NCBI GenBank assembly: GCA_023299895.1
Contig: JALZWI010000137.1
Coordinates: forward strand, 1-8,493
DNA length: 8,493 nt
Direction of reading: 5' to 3'
DNA from: Arenicella sp.
GTDB taxonomy: Bacteria; Pseudomonadota; Gammaproteobacteria; Arenicellales; Arenicellaceae
Positions 1 to 7,473 of this stretch are shown here, in pieces. The stretch's first letter is position 1; the number at the start of each line of letters is the position of its first letter. The position numbers and the translations under genes were made by a program. Below the pieces are notes generated by a model, which searched no databases, had not been told where the DNA came from, and saw nothing but the letters and a program-made list of their open reading frames with translations.

Positions 1-760
1 CTGCACGGCCAATTGATCCTTGCCAGTTTTCCGGCATCTCAATGTCCGAGGCATTTAATTCTCGATGATCATCTGAGATGATCAGAGAAGCTGCCTCACC
101 CACTTGATAGACTTTTGTTTGGTCTACATAAACCTGTGATTCCAGATCAATAGATCGCCAATGTAGCACTACGTCGCCGCGCTGATCTAAACTCAAACTG
201 GGTAGAATATCTGGAACGTTGTTGTCAGGATTTACTTGTTCGGCAGATGACCACTCATTATTTGCACTGTTCCACCGTCGAATATAAACATCATCCAAAC
301 CGTTATGGTCAGAAACCCAAGCAATTACTGCATTATCGTTTCTATCGAAAATGATCGTAGGCGTAGTCGTTCCTCCACCTTGATTTGCTAAAATCTCAAC
401 TGGCTGCCATTTGCCATTTCGATAAAATTTTACTCGTAGTACTGAACGTGTTGCGGAAGTTGCACTCCATGCCACTAATATATCTCCTTGTGAATTAGAC
501 TCTATTGAGGGTGAGAAGTTGCGTTCTCTAGATTTGTAAATATATTCAATTGGTTGCCAAACATCGTTTCGCATGATTTGAATGTTAATTTCAGATTCCC
601 CAACTTCTGGCTCTGATAACCATGTCAACATCACATTATTAGCGCTAGCATTCGATGTAATTAATAGCGCCGATAACAATAAATAAAAAAATATTAGTCC
701 TTGTTTTACAATATTAGTGAGCCGGGTAGCATTGATTATACAGAAGTACAAATACACCAT
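1..760 (-). CDS. Exported beta-propeller-like repeat protein (C-terminus beyond left edge)
   Basis: The frame is open from an ATG at 760-758 to the window edge, giving the first 253 residues; the gene continues to the left. A Sec signal peptide is visible: a hydrophobic core at about residues 22-35 and a likely cleavage after NASA (residue 40). The mature part shows about four imperfect repeats (near 43-74, 81-124, 132-176 and 184-214). Each has the pattern SPSI/TPTI/LPSL, then a turn with D/N-x-x-G or D-N, then a hydrophobic strand ending in AW or HW, and two blades continue to a WQPIE or WQPVE strand. This resembles sialidase/BNR-type or similar propeller blades, so the protein is probably a periplasmic or secreted propeller; no catalytic residues can be assigned. 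Its ATG overlaps the TAA of the upstream SGNH hydrolase by one base (TAATG), which suggests translational coupling and a shared role. Substrate and family name are unknown to me. Confidence 0.8.
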   Translation of the reverse strand, partial: MVYLYFCIINATRLTNIVKQGLIFFYLLLSALLITSNASANNVMLTWLSEPEVGESEINIQIMRNDVWQPIEYIYKSRERNFSPSIESNSQGDILVAWSATSATRSVLRVKFYRNGKWQPVEILANQGGGTTTPTIIFDRNDNAVIAWVSDHNGLDDVYIRRWNSANNEWSSAEQVNPDNNVPDILPSLSLDQRGDVVLHWRSIDLESQVYVDQTKVYQVGEAASLIISDDHRELNASDIEMPENWQGSIGRA

Positions 761-1548
761 TAATCACCGAGTAAGAGCTCTATGACTGCCGGCAAAAAAT
801 CTCCATTAAATAGTACTGAGGGCAAAGCCATAGCAGCAAACCATTCATTGGCCATTTTATCATTTCCCTGTGTAGTTAAATGTAGACCATCAAAACCAAA
901 ATCATTTCCACTTCTTAATGCACCATTCTGTTCTGCTGGAATGACTTCGCAATTACTCGATCCCGTATCTATGTCACGAATCTCATCGTTATAATCAGAC
1001 ACCAAACTGTTAAATGAACTACTCTGAAGATTTTGAGTAACCGTCGCCAACACTGGAAACATTTCAAAAGCACAGATTGTATTAACCATGCTCTGCAAAT
1101 TAAATTTAACTGTTGAAGGGTTGACTCCATCAAACACATCATTTGCTCCTCCCATTAACAAAACATATTGCGACAAAAACTGTTCAGTTAAATCACCGCT
1201 AATCTCTGACGTCATGCCTGCAGTAGTGATACCCGAATAACCATAGTTGTAGATTAAAACCTCATAGCCAAGTTCTTCAGCAAGTTGCTTTAACCCTGGT
1301 TGATACCCACCCACACCTTCAGCACCAAAGCCAAAACATCGTAAATTACCAGAACCACTCAATGAAGGAGCTAATGAAACACCTGAATGGCATTCAGAGC
1401 TAGTGTCATCATCTATGCTTTGTATTAAACCCGCAGTGATGCTGTCACCAAAGGTGAGTATCATTAACTCTTCTTGAGCATAACCTGATTGCAGGTTGAT
1501 TCCTGCAATCATCATCATCATCAACATCAAATTGAATTTTATTTTCAT
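760..1548 (-). CDS. Exported SGNH/GDSL-family hydrolase (esterase/lipase type)
   Basis: The protein has all four SGNH blocks. Numbering from the upstream ATG at 1581, these are FGDSIT with the Ser nucleophile at 47, the block II glycine in YGYSG (about 117), GGAND with Asn147, and FDGLH with Asp231 and His234. This predicts a serine ester hydrolase acting on an acyl or acetyl ester; the substrate cannot be read from the sequence. Four cysteines (64, 82, 170, 211) could form two disulfides, fitting an exported protein. I prefer the ATG at 1548, because MKIKF plus a methionine-rich hydrophobic core and cleavage after GYA then make a normal 24-residue signal peptide. The frame extends to an ATG at 1581, which would add 11 non-signal-like residues. 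No good ribosome binding site separates the two. The stop overlaps the start of the downstream propeller gene. Family call firm, specificity unknown. Confidence 0.9.
   Translation of the reverse strand: MKIKFNLMLMMMMIAGINLQSGYAQEELMILTFGDSITAGLIQSIDDDTSSECHSGVSLAPSLSGSGNLRCFGFGAEGVGGYQPGLKQLAEELGYEVLIYNYGYSGITTAGMTSEISGDLTEQFLSQYVLLMGGANDVFDGVNPSTVKFNLQSMVNTICAFEMFPVLATVTQNLQSSSFNSLVSDYNDEIRDIDTGSSNCEVIPAEQNGALRSGNDFGFDGLHLTTQGNDKMANEWFAAMALPSVLFNGDFLPAVIELLLGD
1507..1519 (-). repeat. Short ATG trinucleotide repeat in the signal peptide
   Basis: Four consecutive ATG codons, with a further ATG one codon upstream, encode the Met-Leu-Met-Met-Met-Met stretch in the hydrophobic core of the SGNH hydrolase signal peptide. 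It is in frame, so changes in copy number would only alter core length. It also supplies several in-frame ATGs and so adds some uncertainty to start choice. Confidence 0.6.
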
Positions 1549-1583
1549 TACTATTTTACAAGTCATCACGTCTATGAACATTA

Positions 1584-1641
1584 CCTAACACAACATTGAA
1601 TTTTATTACGCAATTAAGTATTTAAACATCAAAGTGTTAGG
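1584..1641. repeat. Inverted repeat upstream of the SGNH hydrolase
   Basis: An exact 8-base inverted repeat, CCTAACAC at 1584-1591 and GTGTTAGG at 1634-1641, is separated by a 42-base AT-rich loop. On the minus strand the second arm of the transcript (GTGTTAGG) ends two bases before the upstream candidate ATG at 1581 and holds the only Shine-Dalgarno-like bases nearby. Pairing with the distal arm could hide it. The long loop and short arms make this weak; it may be chance in AT-rich DNA. Confidence 0.3.
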
Positions 1642-1733
1642 CTAATAACTATATTTAATGAAACTTAACAATAATTATTATTTAAATAATACATATTTTT
1701 AAAATGACTTTATCAACATATTATTTTAATTTA
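1642..1733. other. AT-rich intergenic segment between hflD and the SGNH hydrolase
   Basis: This segment between the hflD stop and the SGNH gene is very AT-rich and holds short palindromes, the clearest being ATTATTTAAATAAT at 1677-1690. I see no GC-rich stem with a T-tract, so no convincing intrinsic terminator for hflD, and no promoter hexamer pair I would defend. It probably contains the promoter of the SGNH/propeller pair, because the 150-base gap is too long for simple coupling to hflD. Confidence 0.4.
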
Positions 1734-2345
1734 TTAATGCGGAGTACCTTCACTCAATAAAATCTCTGCAGAATTGCGCATACGAGTACGTTCCCAGACG
1801 ACTTTGAATTTACTGCCACCCTTTTGCTGCCATAAAACAGCAGACCTAAAAGCAGCCAAAAGCATCGCTCGAATCTTGGCAGGGACATCTTCACGCTGTA
1901 AGAAATCTTGTTCTCCTTGAACGATGATTTGCGGTCGAAGCTCGCTAATGTAATTTTGATATAGGTCTGAACATGCATTTACGAGGCCCTCATTGCTGAC
2001 CGCACTCAATCGTTCAATCTCAGTCGCAAAGTCGGTAAATGCTGCACGATTACGATAGAGCTGAGTTTGCAAGTGCAGGATTGACATAACATAACGCAGC
2101 AACTCAACATCTTCCATTTTGGCGGACGACATCAACCCTTTTGAAAACATTCTTAAACCTGGATTAACACCACCAAGGCCTCCATATACAGCAGGTGTAT
2201 TAACCGCATCAAGCACTAAAATTGATTGTATAGAAATATCAAAAACGGCTGTATCAAACTCCCCTTTGCGGGCCAATGTCTGTACCTGACTGCATGCTTG
2301 CAATACTCCTGCAAGTGCAATAGTTCGTTCTTCAAGTAAACTCAT
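1734..2345 (-). CDS. hflD: HflD family protein (high-frequency lysogenization protein homologue)
   Basis: The 203-residue protein matches the E. coli HflD/YcfC layout (about 213 residues). It has an N-terminal ALAG-x-x-QA helix (residues 11-18), a central SIQSIL and VYGGLGG region (about 39-58), and the highly characteristic C-terminal block with KIRAMLLA, AFRSAVLWQQ and GGSKFK (about 157-183). HflD is an all-helical, membrane-associated cytoplasmic protein. In E. coli it binds the lambda CII activator and affects lysogenization; its normal cellular role is not established. In E. coli it sits between mnmA and purB, but here neither is adjacent: upstream is a divergent transferase gene and downstream the SGNH hydrolase. 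The ATG at 2345 fits the family N-terminus, although the preceding TTCTAG is a poor ribosome binding site. No internal stop or frameshift is seen. Confidence 0.95.
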   Translation of the reverse strand: MSLLEERTIALAGVLQACSQVQTLARKGEFDTAVFDISIQSILVLDAVNTPAVYGGLGGVNPGLRMFSKGLMSSAKMEDVELLRYVMSILHLQTQLYRNRAAFTDFATEIERLSAVSNEGLVNACSDLYQNYISELRPQIIVQGEQDFLQREDVPAKIRAMLLAAFRSAVLWQQKGGSKFKVVWERTRMRNSAEILLSEGTPH

Positions 2346-2561
2346 CTAGAAATAGCCCGCTGTATATGAAATGTTATATAATCGGATTCTACCTAATTTT
2401 AGACTCAGGGTAGAAAAAGATTGCCACTATTTGGGACATAGTGCCGGGTAACAATTTAAATAAAACAATGCGAATCAGATCTTTCTATTTTTCAAGCTCA
2501 GACTTAAGTTAACAATTACACCTAGACACTAACTGGCAATCGACAACGTGCGAATAACATA
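2346..2561. promoter_or_regulatory. Divergent intergenic region between hflD and the transferase gene
   Basis: This 216-base gap must hold the outward-facing start signals of hflD (minus) and the transferase (plus), since the genes are divergent. The best core element I can see is the near-symmetric TGTTATATAAT around 2372-2382. It could act as an extended -10 on the plus strand, and its complement contains TATAAC on the minus strand. Neither has a good -35 at 17 bases. No operator-like long dyad, riboswitch fold or small ORF was recognised. If transcription starts near 2390, the transferase has a leader of about 170 bases. Confidence 0.35.
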
Positions 2562-5453
2562 ATGGCATTACCAATGAGCACAAGTATTCGAAAAATCAAT
2601 CTTTCTGGAATTTTATACTTATTCATTGCAGTACCATTTATTGTCTTATTAACACAGAACCTTTATCTCAAGCTGAATGAAAACAGCTTGCCTACTGAGC
2701 CGTTCACTCATGTAAATGTCGTCTATGAGCCTATGAGGGATGCTCCAATTGAGCAATACATTCTTCGCGATCAAGACCATCGTGAGCAATTTTTACTTGC
2801 GCCAGGCGCCCCCTTTGATCTTCGCTTGCGTTTAGTTCCGTCACGCAGCGCTAAAGTCTTGATTAATGTTGAGCCTATTTATAATTTCAGCAGATGCGAT
2901 GCTGAACAGGTAAATCAAGTTAAGCTTCGCATTTCCAGTCGCAGCTTAATCGATAAAGCAATCACTCTCATCGATAATCAAACGACTACTACGTCTATTG
3001 AATTATATACGGGTGACCGACTTCAGTTTAACTTCTCAGATACACAAAACCGTTGCGCTAAAGCTTTAATATCATTTTCTAAAAAGAATAAAAGCTCTGA
3101 TTACGTACTCGGGTTCAGTGTTTTTTGGATTATTACAGCATTAGCGTTCTTCTACCTCAAAGCTAGTCCTATTTTTGCATTGTTTGGAGCTGGGTTTAAT
3201 TTCACGCTGATTGCTGCAAACCTAACCCTGAGAACAGCGACGTTAGACGCTTTGACTACCGCAACTTTAATCTCAGTTGGCTTTACTGGCGCATTAATGA
3301 TGTGCTCTGGATTACCAGTATGGCGTTGGTTAAAAACTCTTTTTTGTGTTGCTATATTCATTGGCGCATTTACTTTGCCCTTATCTTTTCTTGGCTATGA
3401 ATACACGTTTAATAGTCCTGGCGATAGAGACGCAGTGCACTCATTATTACAATCAAATCTGAGGCAAGGATTAGAGTTTTGGCAAGCTTTCGGTGGCTGG
3501 AAGTATACGATAGTGTTGGCGTTAGCAAGCGCTCTGTTAATCGCCCTACTCTATCTTTTAAATGCCTCTACACTAAAGAAAAAGACTACTTTTTTTCTTG
3601 GCTTGCTGCTGACGATTATCTTTACCGCTCAATGGTCTAAAGCAACTGACGAAACACCGATTTTGCTTACAACGAAAGAAGCCATCACAAAATATTTCCA
3701 TGAGTTTGAATTATTCAGAGAAATGCGCGATGAGCGCCAAGCCAAATTAAACGAATTGGGTGCAACAACCACTTCAAAAAACCAAAAACTAGTCGTTATT
3801 TTAGGTGAGTCAGCCTCCAAATATCATATGTCTAGCTATGGCTACCCTAAAATAACAACACCTCAGACCGACCAGCTCATTAAAGATGGCCAGATGGTCC
3901 GTTTTGATGCCGCTTATTCAAACCATACTTTATCAAATCAAACTATTTCTAGGGCATTGACGCGAGCTAGTAACTATAACAATGAATACTGGATACATTC
4001 GACATCGGCAATTAATCTAGCCCATGCCGCTGACATTCGTACATCATGGGTCAGTAACAAACCTATGTACGGCGCTTTTGACAGTCATATGAGTGTCATT
4101 GGTACAGAATCCAAAAGCGTGACGTATATTAATACCCGTGTAGGTATCCAAAAAATCCCAAATCAGCATGATGCCCAGATGCTGCCGTTAGTGAAACAAG
4201 CAATTGACAAGCAAGACGGCAACCAAATTGTATTTATGCACTTACAAGGGAGTCACACTTATTATTGTGATAGAACTCCTGATGATTTTAAACAATTCAC
4301 GGACAGAGCTCAAAAACATGTATTTGGTCGTTTTGCGGAAATTATTAATGAACGTTATCGCTCTCTCAACTGTTACGACGACAGCATTCGTTATACGGAT
4401 GAAATAATTGCTAATGTTATAGACTACCTCAAAGATGATTCCGCTCCTGCTGCGGTTCTTTATTTTTCTGACCACGGTGAAAGCGCCGCTTATGGACGTG
4501 CCCATAACCCTGCTGCCTTTGATTTTCAAATGCCTGAAATACCGATGCTATTTTGGGCTAATAGTGATTGGAAAATGCAGAACTCGTCAAAATGGGAAAA
4601 TATGCTTCAAAATAGGCAGAAGGTCTTTACTAACGACCATGCGTTTGAATTCATCTCTGGTTTGAACGGTATTGAAAGTGAACTACTAGACCAAACACAC
4701 AACCTTGCGTCATCAATTTATACAGAAGTCAGTAAGCCAACAACTCTACATGGCTCAAAACCATTAGATAACATTGGTAACCAGAGTTTTTGGCAGCAAA
4801 AAAACATTACAAAACTAAACAACTTAAAAAAACTCAGCAGTATTGTTACTCAAAGTAGTAACACTCTCGCTAAAATCGGACAGTTAAGCAGCGCGGGCAT
4901 TACTTCAATTGAAATTCAAGCACGTTTTATAAACAGTCAATTTGTGGTTGGCTATGACGATGAAGCTACCGCTGATCAAACTCTCGAAAATTATCTAAGT
5001 CAAATGGACTTATCAGATTTGACCATGCTCAGACTAAGCTTAGTCGACTTTAAAACTGATGACAAAAAAAATGCCTTGGCGAGACTTCAATACATAGACG
5101 ATAAATTTAGACTTATATCTAAAATTCAGTTAGCAATATCAAACATAAACGACTCATTTTTTTCAGCAACCGCCTTTCAAACATTGTATAAACCAGAAGG
5201 TGCTTTAGATTTTGTTAGGATAGTAGCTATTAATCCTGACGGCATTTTACTCAACCAACAACAATACGCTGCACTAAGCAAAGGAGAATTAGAGTTGCTT
5301 GTCGAAAAAAATTATTCGATCCACCTTCATTTGTCCGAAGAAATTTCACTAGCTTCGCATGATTTTATTAATCAGTTAACTAAACTGGGTTATTTGGAAG
5401 ATAAGCGTATTTCTTCTTTGGCAACCCAAGCTTGGTCGCTCTATGACTTATAA
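2562..5453 (+). CDS. Membrane phosphoethanolamine-transferase-type sulfatase-fold enzyme with C-terminal extension
   Basis: The protein has 963 residues, against about 540-580 for EptA/CptA-type enzymes. Order: a first membrane helix (about 15-33), a periplasmic domain (about 35-180, with Cys112 and Cys165), six further helices (about 181-199, 203-222, 231-250, 257-277, 314-334, 342-357), a sulfatase-fold catalytic domain (about 408-700), then an extension (about 745-963). Positive loops (RWLK, LKKK) fit seven helices with the catalytic domain in the periplasm. Metal and active-site candidates are Glu416 in LGESAS, Thr461 in SNQTIS as nucleophile, His565 in QGSHTYY, Asp637-His638 in FSDHGES and His648. 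SYGYPKITTP, YDDSIRYTD and EIPMLFW are typical of the CptA/OpgE-like branch, so transfer of phosphoethanolamine from phosphatidylethanolamine to a lipid A, core or glucan acceptor is likely; the acceptor is unknown. ATG 2562 is the first after an in-frame TAG twelve codons upstream; ATG 2574 is possible. Neither has a clear Shine-Dalgarno. Confidence 0.88.
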   Translation: MALPMSTSIRKINLSGILYLFIAVPFIVLLTQNLYLKLNENSLPTEPFTHVNVVYEPMRDAPIEQYILRDQDHREQFLLAPGAPFDLRLRLVPSRSAKVLINVEPIYNFSRCDAEQVNQVKLRISSRSLIDKAITLIDNQTTTTSIELYTGDRLQFNFSDTQNRCAKALISFSKKNKSSDYVLGFSVFWIITALAFFYLKASPIFALFGAGFNFTLIAANLTLRTATLDALTTATLISVGFTGALMMCSGLPVWRWLKTLFCVAIFIGAFTLPLSFLGYEYTFNSPGDRDAVHSLLQSNLRQGLEFWQAFGGWKYTIVLALASALLIALLYLLNASTLKKKTTFFLGLLLTIIFTAQWSKATDETPILLTTKEAITKYFHEFELFREMRDERQAKLNELGATTTSKNQKLVVILGESASKYHMSSYGYPKITTPQTDQLIKDGQMVRFDAAYSNHTLSNQTISRALTRASNYNNEYWIHSTSAINLAHAADIRTSWVSNKPMYGAFDSHMSVIGTESKSVTYINTRVGIQKIPNQHDAQMLPLVKQAIDKQDGNQIVFMHLQGSHTYYCDRTPDDFKQFTDRAQKHVFGRFAEIINERYRSLNCYDDSIRYTDEIIANVIDYLKDDSAPAAVLYFSDHGESAAYGRAHNPAAFDFQMPEIPMLFWANSDWKMQNSSKWENMLQNRQKVFTNDHAFEFISGLNGIESELLDQTHNLASSIYTEVSKPTTLHGSKPLDNIGNQSFWQQKNITKLNNLKKLSSIVTQSSNTLAKIGQLSSAGITSIEIQARFINSQFVVGYDDEATADQTLENYLSQMDLSDLTMLRLSLVDFKTDDKKNALARLQYIDDKFRLISKIQLAISNINDSFFSATAFQTLYKPEGALDFVRIVAINPDGILLNQQQYAALSKGELELLVEKNYSIHLHLSEEISLASHDFINQLTKLGYLEDKRISSLATQAWSLYDL

Positions 5454-5456
5454 AAA

Positions 5457-7460
5457 TTAAACAGATAACACTTTTTTATAAAATGCCAACTCTTGACTCA
5501 ATGCGTCAATATTATTATTTGCCTGCCTAAAGCCATGTCCCTCATCTGGATATTCAACATAGGAGTATTCCAAACCAGTCTTTTCTAACGCTGAAATAAC
5601 TTCTTGAGCCACCGATGGAGGCACAATTTTATCTTCTAAACCCTGAAAAATAATCATCGGCGTCTTTAATTGTGTCACCTTATGAATTGGTGAACGCTGA
5701 TGAAATAGACTGTTTTTTTGTTGGGCAAGACCAGAATTATATTCTTCTCCAATTAGGCGATCAGTGTAATATTTTTCAAATTTATGAGTCACTTCTGCCA
5801 GAGTAGCTAAATTACCAATACCGTAATAACAAGCACCCGCTTGAAACACCTCAGGGTATTCAGTCAGGGCGCGTAATACAGCATACCCACCTGAACTCTT
5901 ACCACGTATACAGATTCGTTGCTCATCGGCTTTACCGACTTCAATTAAATGTATAACCCCGTCAATAACATCAGATATATCAGTCACTCCCCAATGACCA
6001 TACAATGCACTTCGAAAAGCGCGGCCGTAGCCGGTGCTACCTCGCGGATTTACATCAAAAATAGCAAAGCCTCGATTGGTCCAAAATTGTTTTTGAATAT
6101 CAAAATAACCATAAGTACGAGCGGTAGGTCCGCCATGTACCATCACTATTAATGGTGGTACGGAGTCATTTTCATAACCAGTATTAACCGGCGCATAGTA
6201 ATAACCGTAGCTATTACTGTTATCACGAGTGACGAAATCAAAATGTTCAGCAATGCTTACATCTGCTTGTTTCAATACCCTTGTATTGCTCTGAAGTATC
6301 TCAGGCTGGTTAAATTGATGACCATCGATAAAACGAAATGCTACCACGCTTGGACTTGAATCAACTGACAGCGCCACCGCCATTGCTGTGCCGATAGAAT
6401 CAGAGCTCAAATTTTGCAAATTTTTTTGCGTAAAACCAACATCCATATACGGCCTAACTATTAGGGTATTTTGATCAATCAAATAAAGTTGATCGCCATC
6501 GGTACCTGTGCCAAATGTGAGTAAGTGGTCGCCATCAAACTGTACAATCCGAGCATCACCATACTGCCAATGGGGGTAACCAAATTCAATTAATAAAGAA
6601 GTCACCGATTGCGCGTCACTGCCATCAAACTTGTAACACATGATGTTCCAATAATTACTCGCAGTGTTAGTCTGGGCATTTTGAAAATCAGCGGAAAAAA
6701 ACAAATGGCCGTTATTCGCAAAGATTAGCTGGCAAACAGAAGCGCCCTCTAAGCCTTTTGTAGCAAACTCAATTCTTTGTTGATTAATAAATGAAAGGTC
6801 ACCCGCCTTTTGGCTAATTTCAGCCACCCATAATTGTGTTTCGTCCCAAGGCATGGCCGGATGGTCCCATTGCACCCAGGCGACTTGGTTACCAGTTGGT
6901 GAAACAACCAGGTTGCTATAAAAGCTTGCACCACTAGCCAGTTCAACCATTTCAGTATCGGGCGAATCATTTTTTAGTGCTTGAATAGAATGTACATTCT
7001 CAAGCTCTTCAAGATCATTGCTTGTTTCAACCACAGCCAACAACCATTGATCTTGCAATTCAACAAGGTCAGCGAACATGAAACTCTGCTGGTCATTAGC
7101 TTGCGGAGATACAACCATTGGCGAATCAACAATTCCTTTCTCAGGATCAATATTTTGTTGATAAAGTCGCTGATCAGACTGATTAGAAAAATAAATGGTG
7201 TTGCCAAAAATCCAGAATGGCTTGCCCCCATATTCGTTAATTTTTGTACGTAAATTAAAGGGTACAGGGGTAATACAGCGAGATGATTCATTCACGTCAG
7301 ATGATTGTTTAATCATCAACACGCTGCGATTATCTTGGTTTTTTAAATTACTAAGATATAAAAAACCGTTACCTATTGGCACCGGATAACTAAAATTCTC
7401 TCCCTGGGCGAATACCTGTTTAAGCGTCAGTCTAGATTGCCACTGTAAATAATCCGTCAT
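5457..7460 (-). CDS. S9-family (prolyl oligopeptidase-like) serine peptidase
   Basis: The 667-residue protein has the two-part S9 build. An N-terminal beta-propeller (about 20-400) includes the family signature INEYGGKPFW near 74-83 and repeated SPTGNQVAW-like strands. A C-terminal alpha/beta hydrolase domain (about 410-667) follows. The catalytic triad is visible: Ser522 in GKSSGG, Asp610 in GLEDKIVPP and His642 in EGHGF. The oxyanion-side HGGPT (442-446) and NPRGSTGYG (471-479) motifs are also intact. Such enzymes cleave short peptides (dipeptidyl- or acylaminoacyl-peptidase type) and are often cytoplasmic; no signal peptide or membrane segment is seen. The start lies 13 bases after the DUF192 stop, so the two are probably co-transcribed, although the spacer lacks a strong Shine-Dalgarno. 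The gene converges on the transferase with three bases between stops. The S9 assignment is firm; the exact peptide specificity is not readable. Confidence 0.93.
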   Translation of the reverse strand: MTDYLQWQSRLTLKQVFAQGENFSYPVPIGNGFLYLSNLKNQDNRSVLMIKQSSDVNESSRCITPVPFNLRTKINEYGGKPFWIFGNTIYFSNQSDQRLYQQNIDPEKGIVDSPMVVSPQANDQQSFMFADLVELQDQWLLAVVETSNDLEELENVHSIQALKNDSPDTEMVELASGASFYSNLVVSPTGNQVAWVQWDHPAMPWDETQLWVAEISQKAGDLSFINQQRIEFATKGLEGASVCQLIFANNGHLFFSADFQNAQTNTASNYWNIMCYKFDGSDAQSVTSLLIEFGYPHWQYGDARIVQFDGDHLLTFGTGTDGDQLYLIDQNTLIVRPYMDVGFTQKNLQNLSSDSIGTAMAVALSVDSSPSVVAFRFIDGHQFNQPEILQSNTRVLKQADVSIAEHFDFVTRDNSNSYGYYYAPVNTGYENDSVPPLIVMVHGGPTARTYGYFDIQKQFWTNRGFAIFDVNPRGSTGYGRAFRSALYGHWGVTDISDVIDGVIHLIEVGKADEQRICIRGKSSGGYAVLRALTEYPEVFQAGACYYGIGNLATLAEVTHKFEKYYTDRLIGEEYNSGLAQQKNSLFHQRSPIHKVTQLKTPMIIFQGLEDKIVPPSVAQEVISALEKTGLEYSYVEYPDEGHGFRQANNNIDALSQELAFYKKVLSV

Positions 7461-7473
7461 TTTAACCAGGAAC

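Noticed and set aside
1531..1607. Direct repeat ATTGAATTTTATT at 1531-1543 and 1595-1607
   Set aside because: It is thirteen AT-rich bases, one copy in coding sequence and one in the leader; chance is a sufficient explanation and no mobile-element signs accompany it.
1677..1690. Palindrome ATTATTTAAATAAT as an operator or terminator
   Set aside because: It is pure A/T in a low-complexity segment with no GC stem or partner site, so it is not distinguishable from background.
4242..4529. Antisense open frame of 95 codons inside the transferase gene
   Set aside because: It lies opposite the conserved catalytic domain, shows no recognisable motif or start signal, and is a shadow of the real gene.
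5064..5071. Run of eight A in the transferase C-terminal region, a possible slippage or phase-variation site
   Set aside because: It falls in ordinary Lys-Lys-Asn codons of an AT-rich gene, similar A and T runs occur elsewhere (for example the A7 run near 4798 and the T7 run near 5157), and the frame is intact.
5426..5435. Palindrome CCAAGCTTGG considered as a terminator stem
   Set aside because: It has no loop and no adjacent T-tract, and lies inside the coding sequence; it is just a short symmetric site.
6974..7291. Alternative-frame open reading frame of 105 codons within the S9 peptidase gene
   Set aside because: It overlaps the N-terminal propeller coding frame of a clearly conserved protein and has no domain features of its own.
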